Source: OFTM10 sp964344055 (GTDB lineage Bacteria > Actinomycetota > Acidimicrobiia > Acidimicrobiales > Aldehydirespiratoraceae). Taken from it: a stretch of DNA of 22,096 nucleotides. Below the pieces are notes generated by a model, which was given only the letters and a program-made list of their open reading frames with translations, was not told the DNA's origin and did no database searches. Shown here piece by piece: positions 13,774 to 20,657 of the stretch. How positions within the stretch are numbered: position 1 is the first letter of the stretch; each line of letters opens with the position of its first letter. Location of the stretch: positions 1 through 22,096 of the forward strand of contig CAYFLT010000073.1 of NCBI GenBank assembly GCA_964344055.1, read 5' to 3'. Made by a program: the position numbers and the translations under genes.

Positions 13774-15779
13774 TCGCCGTTCTCCTGATGGCCGCGGTGG
13801 CCCTGGTGCTCCCCTTCGCCGCGGTGGCCGCCGCCCAGGACGACGGTCCGGCGGTCTTCTCGTGGTGTGCCGGCACCGAGCACTCCGGGCGGCCACCGGC
13901 CGATCCAGTGTTCGGCAATGTCGTGAACTCGCCGTCCCTCTGGATGGTGGCCATCTGGCTCACGGGGCTGTGGCCCGACGCAATCGTGGAGATCAAGGCC
14001 GACGGCGCATCGGGTCCGGTCACCGGCTACGGCGTGGTGGCATTGGGTGGCTATGTGATCGTGGAGATCCCCGCGTTCAGCTACGGGCCGCACCAGGTGA
14101 CTAGCCTCACCGTCGACGGGGTCGACGTCCCCACCGACATCACCCACACGATCGACGGCGCCGAGCCGGCCTGCGACGAGACGATGATCGCCGCACCCCC
14201 GCCGCCGACCACGTCGAGCACGACGACCAGCACAACGACCACGACGACGACCACCACAACGACAACGACCTCCACCACAACGACGACCACCACGACGACG
14301 ACAGTGGCGCCGGTCCAGGACCTGTCGATCACCAAGGATCAGGACCGGTCGAGCCCGAAGCTGTGGCTCGGTGTGGTGGTGGCCGGTGGGCTGACCGCCA
14401 CGGCCGGTGGCCTGCTCGTGCGGTCGGGGCGCGGCGAGGGAAAGGGCCCGTGCGACGAGTTGCGGGCCGCATGGCTGTCGGCGCAGGCCGCGTGCGATCA
14501 GGCCCGGGCGAAGGCGGACGCGGCCGCGCAAGTTGCGGCCGACGCGGAAGCGCGTCAACACGAACTGGAGGCCGAACTCGACCAGCTCGAGAGCGAGTGG
14601 CCCAGTCTCGGTGACGGTGAGCCGCAGGGTTCGGTCGAGCTTCCCGGTGTGCCGGGGAGCCGGATCACGTCGCACGACCTGGCGCTGCGCCGCCGGTTCG
14701 CGGGGCAGGCCTGGGACGACTACATGGCCGACCCGAACCCTGACACCGCCCAAGAGCTCGAGGCCGAATGGGAGAAGCTCAACACGCCGGAGTTCCAGGC
14801 GGAAATGAAAGCCCAGGAGGCCGAGGCTCGAGCCCAGATCGCCCGGATCGAGGCGCAGATCGCGGAGGCGTCGGCGGCGGCCGCCCAGGCTCGAGCGAAG
14901 GCCGATGCGGCGCGGGCTGCGGCCGACGGAGCATGTGCACAGGCCGATGCGGCCCGTCGGGCGCTCGACGAGTGCGAGGGCGCGGCCCATGCATCGGGTG
15001 AGAGCGCCACCGGTGGCGAAGGCGGTCCCGAGGGCGGAGACGAACCGCCCGGAGAGTCGCCCAACGAACCGGCCACGAGTGGCGCGCCAGGCCTGTGCCC
15101 ACCCGAACACGGTGGCCCGTGCAACGAGGGCGACTCCCATCCGCCCAAAACGCTCGCCACCTTCGAAGACCCCGCACTCCATGTGGACTTCTCGGTCTTC
15201 GTGACCGTCGACAACCCGTACGGCTACGCCGACGCCGAGCAGATGGCCGATCAGTTCAGCGAGATCGCGGGACTGCTCGGCTTGTTGGGGAAGGCCCTTG
15301 GTGCGACCGGCAACATCGCCACGGCGGCCCAGGGGGACTACGTGAAGGGCGCGGCCGACGCCGCCCTCGGAGAGGCCAAGGGGGTCGCCGGCATCCCGAG
15401 CATCCCGACCAGCCCAGGCTCCATCACCACCACCATCCTCGAGAAGACCGCGGAGTTCGCCGCGCTCGTGGCCCGCAAGGCCGGAAAGTGGACCAAGCCC
15501 CACCAGATGTACACGATCCGCGTCGTGCGCTTCGTCCGTCCGGTGAGGGTGGATTCGGTGGAACAGATCGAGTGCCGAAGCGGCAGCTGGCACTGCGAAC
15601 GGGTCCTGAAGACCAAGCTCGGGCCCGTCGACAAGCAGGAACAGACCGTGCCGAACGTGCTCCACCAGGAGCTGGCCGGGCGGATCCGGTCCTTGTCGCG
15701 GTCCGCGGCCAAGTTGGTGGCTGACGACGCCGAGCGACTCGCGGAATTCGAACGGAACAACCCGCCCGGTTCCTGCTGA
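13740..15779 (+). CDS. Large bitopic envelope protein with signal peptide, poly-Thr linker and cytoplasmic coiled coil
   Basis: A 679-residue protein without a family I can name. A signal peptide occupies about residues 1-32 (RRARLLIAVLLMAAVALVLP, then AAAQ). Residues 33-155 form a beta-rich outer domain with Cys43 and Cys145. Residues 157-188 are almost pure threonine. One membrane segment at about 207-226 is followed by a basic stop (RSGRGEGKG). The remainder would be cytoplasmic: Ala/Glu/Arg-rich coiled coils at about 238-288 and 336-412, a Gly/Glu/Pro linker to about 470, and a C-terminal domain (471-679) with an amphipathic, glycine-rich middle and a pair of cysteines near 612-619. The ATG lies inside the end of the previous gene. 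The layout suggests an envelope-spanning sensor or scaffold working with that neighbour; this is inferred. Confidence 0.75.
   Translation: MVLGLRRARLLIAVLLMAAVALVLPFAAVAAAQDDGPAVFSWCAGTEHSGRPPADPVFGNVVNSPSLWMVAIWLTGLWPDAIVEIKADGASGPVTGYGVVALGGYVIVEIPAFSYGPHQVTSLTVDGVDVPTDITHTIDGAEPACDETMIAAPPPPTTSSTTTSTTTTTTTTTTTTTSTTTTTTTTTTVAPVQDLSITKDQDRSSPKLWLGVVVAGGLTATAGGLLVRSGRGEGKGPCDELRAAWLSAQAACDQARAKADAAAQVAADAEARQHELEAELDQLESEWPSLGDGEPQGSVELPGVPGSRITSHDLALRRRFAGQAWDDYMADPNPDTAQELEAEWEKLNTPEFQAEMKAQEAEARAQIARIEAQIAEASAAAAQARAKADAARAAADGACAQADAARRALDECEGAAHASGESATGGEGGPEGGDEPPGESPNEPATSGAPGLCPPEHGGPCNEGDSHPPKTLATFEDPALHVDFSVFVTVDNPYGYADAEQMADQFSEIAGLLGLLGKALGATGNIATAAQGDYVKGAADAALGEAKGVAGIPSIPTSPGSITTTILEKTAEFAALVARKAGKWTKPHQMYTIRVVRFVRPVRVDSVEQIECRSGSWHCERVLKTKLGPVDKQEQTVPNVLHQELAGRIRSLSRSAAKLVADDAERLAEFERNNPPGSC
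14208..14303 (+). repeat. Trinucleotide (ACN) repeat encoding a poly-threonine linker
   Basis: About 32 consecutive codons are nearly all ACG, ACC or ACA, with a few serine codons. They encode the linker at residues 157-188 of the protein above. The mixed third bases mean that it is not a pure microsatellite, but it is still prone to length change by slippage or recombination. Confidence 0.9.
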
Positions 15780-15803
15780 GATCGCTCGTGTGGGACGTCG
15801 GGC

Positions 15804-16139
15804 TCAGCGGGCGATGCGGAAGCCGATCTCGCCCCGGGGTGCCTCAGCGGTGATGTCGACGCTGGTCACCTGAGCATGGCGAGGACCGTTCCTGCACCAG
15901 TCGACCAGCCGGGGGACCACGTCGGCGCCGCCCTCGGCGATCACCTCGACCGAGCCGTCGGCGAGATTCTGGATCCAGCCGGCGACGCCGTGCCATTCGG
16001 CCTCCTGCCGGCACGCCACCCGAAAGCCGACTCCCTGGACCCGGCCGCGGATCACGAGGCGGCGACGGATGGTCTCCTCCTCCACTCCGTCAGTCTGCCG
16101 CAGGTCGATGACGGGATCGTCGACCGGTGCGCGCTGCAT
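15804..16139 (-). CDS. acyP: Acylphosphatase
   Basis: A small cytoplasmic enzyme that hydrolyses acyl phosphates such as carbamoyl phosphate and 1,3-bisphosphoglycerate. The signature GRVQGVGFR gives the phosphate-binding loop and catalytic Arg40, and GWIQNLADGSVEV gives the catalytic Asn58. Both match the family. From ATG 16139 the protein is 111 residues, about 20 longer than usual at the N-terminus; an internal GTG at 16085 would give the standard 93 residues and may be the real start. The ATG overlaps the stop of the upstream VOC-like gene (TGATG, with a GTG one codon earlier), which favours translational coupling and is why I kept the longer form. Confidence 0.9.
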   Translation of the reverse strand: MQRAPVDDPVIDLRQTDGVEEETIRRRLVIRGRVQGVGFRVACRQEAEWHGVAGWIQNLADGSVEVIAEGGADVVPRLVDWCRNGPRHAQVTSVDITAEAPRGEIGFRIAR

Positions 16140-16321
16140 CACTGCGGTCCGAACACGCAGAACTCGTTGCCCTCGGGATCGGCGAGGACATGCCAGCCGA
16201 TGTCGTCGTCCCGGTGACGAACCAGGGTGGCACCGGCGTCGAGGAGGTGGCGGCGTGTGCTGCCGGGCACGTTCGGGTCGTTGGCGTCGATGCAGAAATC
16301 CTTGAACATGGCCAACGGCAT
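16139..16321 (-). CDS. Shortened VOC (glyoxalase/bleomycin-resistance-like) protein
   Basis: A 60-residue protein whose two ends match VOC-superfamily proteins. The start MFKDFCIDANDP resembles the first beta strand, and HLLDAGATLVRHRDD followed by WHVLADPEGNEFCVF is the typical last helix and strand ending in DPEGNEFCV. The middle 50-60 residues of a normal glyoxalase-like domain of about 115 residues, including the first beta-alpha-beta half, are absent. It looks like an in-frame internal deletion and probably lacks a complete metal site. The ATG at 16321 was preferred over 16345 because similarity begins there. It is the first gene of a short minus-strand pair with acylphosphatase. It may be non-functional, or act as a half-domain that dimerises. 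Confidence 0.7.
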   Translation of the reverse strand: MPLAMFKDFCIDANDPNVPGSTRRHLLDAGATLVRHRDDDIGWHVLADPEGNEFCVFGPQ

Positions 16322-16361
16322 GACCCGACGGTAGCGCGAGCGCACTGGCGTGGACCGGGTC

Positions 16362-17246
16362 TCAGGAGCCGAGCTCGGTGCCCTCGATGAGTGGGCCCCA
16401 CCCGAGGTCGGTCAGCAGTTGCTGCATGGCCCGGGCACCGCGGCAACCGAGTTCCTCGTTGCCTTCGACCAACGAGAGGTGGCTCACGTCGAACTCGGGT
16501 CCGGGGTCGGCTCCGCTGACCAGGGCGTTCATGGCGTCGATGTAGGGCTGGGAGATGTCGGCGTGGTCGATCTCCAGATCGTCCGCGAGCAGGACCAGAA
16601 GGCCGAACTGCAAGGCGCCGCAGTACTCGTTCGGTCCGTCGCTCTGGGTTTGCTCGTCGTCGTCGGATTCCTCGGTGATCGCGCTGTCCTCGCTTGCGTC
16701 CCCGGGGACGATCGTCGTGTCGTCGTCACAGCGGGCCGTGATGAACTCGTGGGTCCGGATCCCGAGCATGACGACCGCCGGGCTCGGACTCGCGTCGGCG
16801 GGAGTCTGGGCGGCATCGGCGATCGCGTCGCGGTAGGCGGTCAGGTCGGCGAGGGCATCGCCGGGAAAGTTGGCTGTACTCCGGGCCGCGACGATCAGCT
16901 GATCGAAGCCGATCCGAAGTCGGTCGAGATACTCGGCCATGGCCTCGGGGCTGTCGTCCGCCGGGCCCTGCATCATGCTCGACTCGTTGGTGTGCCAGGT
17001 GGCGCAGAAGTCGGAGGTCTGGGCGGTGTCGGGCGCCTGCCGCGCTGCGTTCATACCCAAGCCGTCGGCATCCGCGCTGTCGTCGCCACGGGAGGTCAAG
17101 ACGATCGTGTCGTCGCCGACCGATGCCTGATCGCTGGACGAGACGGGTCCGCAGGCAGACAGCACCAGGAGGAAGAGCAGGCCGAGGTTGGCGGTGAGAA
17201 CTGCCGGGCGGTACTTGGTCTTGGTGGTGGGTTCGGGGGTGGTCAT
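16362..17246 (-). CDS. Putative lipoprotein, unknown function
   Basis: A 294-residue secreted lipoprotein. The N-terminus has a basic stretch (KTKYRP), a hydrophobic core (LTANLGLLFLLV) and a lipobox LSAC with Cys32 as the lipidation site, so it should be anchored on the outer face of the cytoplasmic membrane. The mature part has a helical domain at about 75-165 (DFCATWHTNESSM, AEYLDRLRIGFDQLI), an acidic linker at about 180-205, and a second helical part at about 206-285 (EYCGALQFGLLVLLADDLEI). The two halves share a similar beginning (DFC.. and EYCGAL..), which hints at a weak internal duplication. A strong ribosome-binding site (AGGAG) supports ATG 17246. No known family was recognised. 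Confidence 0.8.
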   Translation of the reverse strand: MTTPEPTTKTKYRPAVLTANLGLLFLLVLSACGPVSSSDQASVGDDTIVLTSRGDDSADADGLGMNAARQAPDTAQTSDFCATWHTNESSMMQGPADDSPEAMAEYLDRLRIGFDQLIVAARSTANFPGDALADLTAYRDAIADAAQTPADASPSPAVVMLGIRTHEFITARCDDDTTIVPGDASEDSAITEESDDDEQTQSDGPNEYCGALQFGLLVLLADDLEIDHADISQPYIDAMNALVSGADPGPEFDVSHLSLVEGNEELGCRGARAMQQLLTDLGWGPLIEGTELGS

Positions 17247-17320
17247 CGGGATCTCCTGTGTTGGGGGGCACGAGAGAGACGCCGTCGGCGCCGAGATCTG
17301 AAACTTTCCGCCTGGAATCT

Positions 17321-18448
17321 CTAGGAGCTGCTGTCGAGCAGGTCGAAGCCACTCTCGGCGACAGCAGTGCCGGCCACCTGCAGCTCGATCCGGTGTTCGC
17401 CGGCGTGGTAGCGGCGGGTGGATGCAGTCTGGATGCGGCGGGTCTTGGTGAGCTCGGCGGCGTCGCCGGCAGGTAGCTCGATGGTCGTCCACTTGAAGAC
17501 CTTGGGCGAACTGCCGCCGTTGGCGTTGACGTGGTGGACGACGAAGTCAACGACGAGCCGCTGCGATTCGGTGCTGGTGGAACGAAGGCGGGCCACAAGG
17601 GTGATGGAGTCGCCGAGGCGGATCGTGGCGGGCGTGACGGTGAACTCGTCGACGCCGACGCTGGCGGTCGTCGTGTAGCCGAGGGCCGCCATCGCGGCCG
17701 GGTGCCCCTTCTTGATCAGGCTGCGGAGCGCGTGGCGGACCATTGCGGTGTCGACGGCCGGGTCGTCGAGCCAGTCGGCCGCGATCGCCGCAACCCGGTC
17801 GGGATGGTCGCGGGCGACGTCGTTGAGGTGGTTGGCCACCGACCGGCGGACGACCTCGTCGGGGTCGTGCCGGAGTTCACGGATCAGGGAGAGCCCGATG
17901 TCGGGGTCGTCGAGAAGGGCGGGCACCTTCGGCCCCCACGGCAGGTACGGGCGGGTGCCTTCGGAGGGCAGGCGCCGGACGGCGGGAATGGGGGAGCGGA
18001 GCCACTTTCGGCAGGCGGCGATGGTCAGGTCGAGGTGTCCGTCGAGGTAGGGGCGGATCGCGAATTCACAGGAGAACGACTGGGTGAGCTCTTCCATCGC
18101 GGCGATAGAGGCCTCGGGATGGTGGAGGCCGTGGCGTTCGACCACAGAGCACAGCGGCCATGCCTCCATGCCGGACCCCCACGCCGCGGTGTCATCGCTG
18201 GGCGGGCCGACGATCGCATGGGCCGTGGCGATGACGTGGGGGAGGGCGGTCTCGTAGTCGTCATCGAGATGGGCGATGAGTTGATCGGCGATGAGGTTGA
18301 TGCGGTCCTTCAGCTCGAGGTCGTCGAGTTCGGACATGACCGCATCGGTGAAGCTCGTCGTGTCGAAGGTGGGGTGGGTGGTGGCTGCCGCGGCTGCGAG
18401 TCGTTCGACGAAGGTGCGGTCGAAGGCGTTCTTGAGCGGCTGGGGCAT
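17321..18448 (-). CDS. AlkC-type DNA alkylation repair glycosylase with C-terminal Ig-like domain
   Basis: A 375-residue HEAT-like-repeat DNA glycosylase of the AlkC/AlkD superfamily, which removes alkylated bases such as 3-methyladenine and, for AlkC, 3-methylcytosine, without base flipping. The family is marked by MEAWPLCSVVERHGLHHPEA (about 94-113), FSCEFAIRPYL (125-135), PSEGTRPYLPWG (161-172) and RRSVANHLNDVARDHP (201-216). Residues from about 266 to 365 form a beta-rich domain (FTVTPATIRLGDSITL..., AGEHRIELQVAGT). It matches the C-terminal Ig-like domain described for AlkC proteins, which separates them from AlkD. The start MPQPLKNAF is typical for the family. It stands alone here, with the integrase gene upstream. 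Its role in base-excision repair is well supported by sequence; its exact base specificity is not. Confidence 0.88.
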   Translation of the reverse strand: MPQPLKNAFDRTFVERLAAAAATTHPTFDTTSFTDAVMSELDDLELKDRINLIADQLIAHLDDDYETALPHVIATAHAIVGPPSDDTAAWGSGMEAWPLCSVVERHGLHHPEASIAAMEELTQSFSCEFAIRPYLDGHLDLTIAACRKWLRSPIPAVRRLPSEGTRPYLPWGPKVPALLDDPDIGLSLIRELRHDPDEVVRRSVANHLNDVARDHPDRVAAIAADWLDDPAVDTAMVRHALRSLIKKGHPAAMAALGYTTTASVGVDEFTVTPATIRLGDSITLVARLRSTSTESQRLVVDFVVHHVNANGGSSPKVFKWTTIELPAGDAAELTKTRRIQTASTRRYHAGEHRIELQVAGTAVAESGFDLLDSSS

Positions 18449-18546
18449 GGCGAGAGTTGAGCACAGCTCCCGCCCCGGGGCCGACGTCGGTTCGGAGTCG
18501 GGAGCCAGCGGCGGGTGAGCTCGTGGAGATCATCAGCCGGGTCCGA

Positions 18547-19515
18547 TCAACGACCGGGCGAGTCGCTCGGGTGGGCCCTGGTCGCATAGGTGGTGAGACG
18601 CTGCATCACCGAATGGCTCTCGTCGTCGAAGACACCGCCGTAGACCCCGAGGACCAATGACGGGTTCGAGTGGCCGGCCCACTTCGCCGCCGCTCGCGGG
18701 GACGCAAGCGACCGGCTCCACATGGCGATGCAGGTGTGTCGCAGGTCATGGATTCGGAGTCCCTCCAGGCCGGCTGCTTTCGTGGCCGGCTTCCAGATCC
18801 GCGAGCGGAAGTTCGCGTCACCCAGAGGCGCTCCCGAGGGTGCTGTCCAGATCAGGTCATCCGGGTCGAGCTCGCGGGTCGAGAGCTCCTGCTCCAGCTC
18901 AACCATCACGAATCGGGGGACGGGGACGGTTCGGTGACCTGCCCTCGACTTCGGTGGCCCGAATGTCGGGGTGCCATCGCTGCTGAGCGTTCGTGTCTCG
19001 ACCACGTCGATGGTCCCCGACTCGACGTCGATTCGTCTGGCGCGCAGCGCCGCGAGCTCGCCGTGGCGGAGGCCGGCATAGGCGCCAACGAGGACGAAGG
19101 TGCGGTAGGGCGCGGCAATTGCGTCGGCGAGGCGGTCGACCTCTTCGGGTTCGAGGAAGGTCGGATCCTGGTGCGGCACCTGCGGGAGCGACAGTCCACG
19201 GGTGGGGTTCTGGGTGAGCAGCTCGGATCTCACCGCGATGTCCAGGCATTGCGACAAGAGTCCCGCGACCTTGCGAACGGTGCGGGGCGCAAGGTCAGTC
19301 GCGCTGAGCTCGGCTACGAATCGTTGTGCGTCACGAAAGCCGATCTGGTCGATCGGCGTGTCGCCGAACGCGGGCTCGAGGTGGCACTTGAATATCGACT
19401 CGTCCCGAAGCCGCGTTGATGGCCGGATGCCGACTCGCATCGACGTGAACTCGGCCCACCAATCGCGAAAGGACGGCACCGATTCCGGCGCGCCCGGGCG
19501 CGTGCTGGCATCCAT
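18547..19515 (-). CDS. Tyrosine recombinase / phage-type integrase
   Basis: A 322-residue site-specific recombinase. The SAM-like core-binding domain covers about 14-108 and the catalytic domain 115-310. The full catalytic set is visible: R150 (AGLRHGEL), K189 (PPKSRAGHR), H256 and R259 (IHDLRHT), H282 (WAGHSN) and the nucleophile Y292 (VLGVYGGVF). It should be active. The arm-type DNA-binding domain found in many phage integrases is absent or very short. The gene lies 28 bases downstream of the coiled-coil membrane protein gene and may share its transcript. It marks the edge of an integrated element, though I could not identify its attachment site. Confidence 0.92.
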   Translation of the reverse strand: MDASTRPGAPESVPSFRDWWAEFTSMRVGIRPSTRLRDESIFKCHLEPAFGDTPIDQIGFRDAQRFVAELSATDLAPRTVRKVAGLLSQCLDIAVRSELLTQNPTRGLSLPQVPHQDPTFLEPEEVDRLADAIAAPYRTFVLVGAYAGLRHGELAALRARRIDVESGTIDVVETRTLSSDGTPTFGPPKSRAGHRTVPVPRFVMVELEQELSTRELDPDDLIWTAPSGAPLGDANFRSRIWKPATKAAGLEGLRIHDLRHTCIAMWSRSLASPRAAAKWAGHSNPSLVLGVYGGVFDDESHSVMQRLTTYATRAHPSDSPGR

Positions 19516-19543
19516 ACCTGGCGCTTCAACTGCGGTCGGTCGA

Positions 19544-20164
19544 TCAGCCGAAGGCGCCGGCGGCGATGAGCGAAGCGATCGTGCCGATCATGAACACGGC
19601 GAGAGTGATGGCCATCGTCGCCGCCCCAACCGTGACCGCCCGGCCCAGCTGACCCATCTGCACGCCGATGTCGTCCATCCGAGTACCGATGCTGTCCATC
19701 CGAAGGCTCACGCTGTCCATGCGTTCGCTCAGCCCGTCGAGGCGCCCGCTGACACCGTCGATGCGCTGGTCGAGGCGTTCACCCTGTTCGGTGATGCGCT
19801 GGTCGAGGCGCTCCCCCAGTTCGGTGATGCGGTGATCGAGGCGCTCGCTGACACCGTCGATGCGTTGGTCGAGGCGTTCACCCTGAGCATCGATTCGGTC
19901 GCTGAGGCCGTCGATCCTCGCACCGAGCAATGTGCCTTGCGCGGCCACGGTACGGGTGAGCTCCTGGATGTCGCTCGAGTTCTGATCCACTCTGAGCGAC
20001 ACGGAGTCGAGTCGGCCGTCGAGCCGACTGATGTCCGCCTTTGTGGCGAGCTCGGTCCAGGCGATGGGCGGCATGGATTCCATCATGGCATCTGCTGCCT
20101 CCTCGTCAATCAGCTCAGTGAGGTACTGGCGGATTCGAAGGCGAGTCTTCTCGTCTGCGGGCAT
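19544..20164 (-). CDS. Tail-anchored coiled-coil protein with 11- and 7-residue repeats
   Basis: A 206-residue protein. Residues 1-45 are helical (KTRLRIRQYLTELIDEEAADAMM), residues 46-174 form a long coiled coil, and a single membrane segment at about 176-203 ends the protein, so the coil should face the cytoplasm. The coil has an unusual order: heptads of the form xRIDxxx (82-95), four 11-residue units starting ERLDxRI (96-139), then five heptads of the form xRMDSxx (140-174). Hendecads favour a straighter or right-handed coil and heptads a left-handed one. A GAGGGA ribosome-binding site supports ATG 20164. It resembles the general DUF1640/coiled-coil type, but I cannot assign a function. 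It lies just upstream of the integrase in the same direction, where an excisionase or control gene is often found. Confidence 0.78.
   Translation of the reverse strand: MPADEKTRLRIRQYLTELIDEEAADAMMESMPPIAWTELATKADISRLDGRLDSVSLRVDQNSSDIQELTRTVAAQGTLLGARIDGLSDRIDAQGERLDQRIDGVSERLDHRITELGERLDQRITEQGERLDQRIDGVSGRLDGLSERMDSVSLRMDSIGTRMDDIGVQMGQLGRAVTVGAATMAITLAVFMIGTIASLIAAGAFG
19748..19879 (-). repeat. Four tandem 33-bp repeats encoding hendecads
   Basis: Four in-frame 33-bp units encode the four ERLDxRI hendecads. Units 1 (19847-19879) and 4 (19748-19780) differ at only one of 33 positions, including synonymous sites, while units 2 and 3 differ more from them. This points to recent duplication or gene conversion within the array. 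Confidence 0.85.
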
Positions 20165-20657
20165 TGGTCCCTCTTCGTCGCGTGAAACGTGAGGGGGAAG
20201 TGGGCGGTAGCCAGAGCGAGCAGGTCTACCGAGGACCATGATGGCCAGGGGGTATGACACCGCGATCTGGGTCCGCGCCGATGTCGCCGAGCGACAGCCG
20301 CTCTTCCTCAGAACGAGTCGGGCGTCGACACCAGCTACCGAAGGCGTCAGCTCTTGCAGGGACGATGCTGACGGTTTCGATTCCCTCCGGGCCAGGCCCC
20401 TACGAGGGATCGGCGGTCGACCTACCGAGTCGTTCTCAGGGACAATGACGTGTCCGAACACCACGATCTCCTGACAGAGATGGTTCACCGATCTCATGAG
20501 GCCTACGGCTCGGCCTAGCCCTGAGGTTTGCGCCTCTATCGGATTCCAGTCTCGGCGATCCGCGTTCGAAGTCGCAGAGCCGCACGCGAGCCAGGGCACC
20601 TGCGTCGAGCTGCGTCCTGCCCCCGTCCCCGGCAGCTGCCAGCCCCTGGATCAGCCG
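20165..20657. other. 493-base stretch without a convincing gene
   Basis: No frame here has both a plausible start and protein-like composition; the open frames on both strands look like chance. Base composition appears less GC-rich than in the left part of the window, judged by eye. The minus-strand promoter of the coiled-coil gene should lie near 20165-20260. A T-loop-like string (GGTTTCGATTCCC) at about 20376-20388 recalls a tRNA 3' part, but its flanks do not pair as a T-stem. The stretch may contain an attachment site or a decayed gene. Confidence 0.5.

Noticed and set aside
14208..14303. CRISPR-like or tandem repeat array
   Set aside because: The repeat is a run of threonine codons inside a coding sequence, without spacers.
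13722..15665. 647-codon minus-strand open frame opposite the coiled-coil envelope gene
   Set aside because: The composition (Gly/Arg/Leu-rich, with a run templated by the Thr codons) is that of an antisense shadow. The plus strand has a signal peptide, a membrane segment and a coiled coil in a coherent order.
19748..19879. 33-bp direct repeats as integrase or replication iterons
   Set aside because: They keep the reading frame and encode regular ERLDxRI coiled-coil units, so protein structure explains them.
20340..20420. Possible tRNA gene
   Set aside because: Only a T-loop-like string is present. The flanking bases do not form a 5-bp T-stem, and no acceptor, D or anticodon stems were found.
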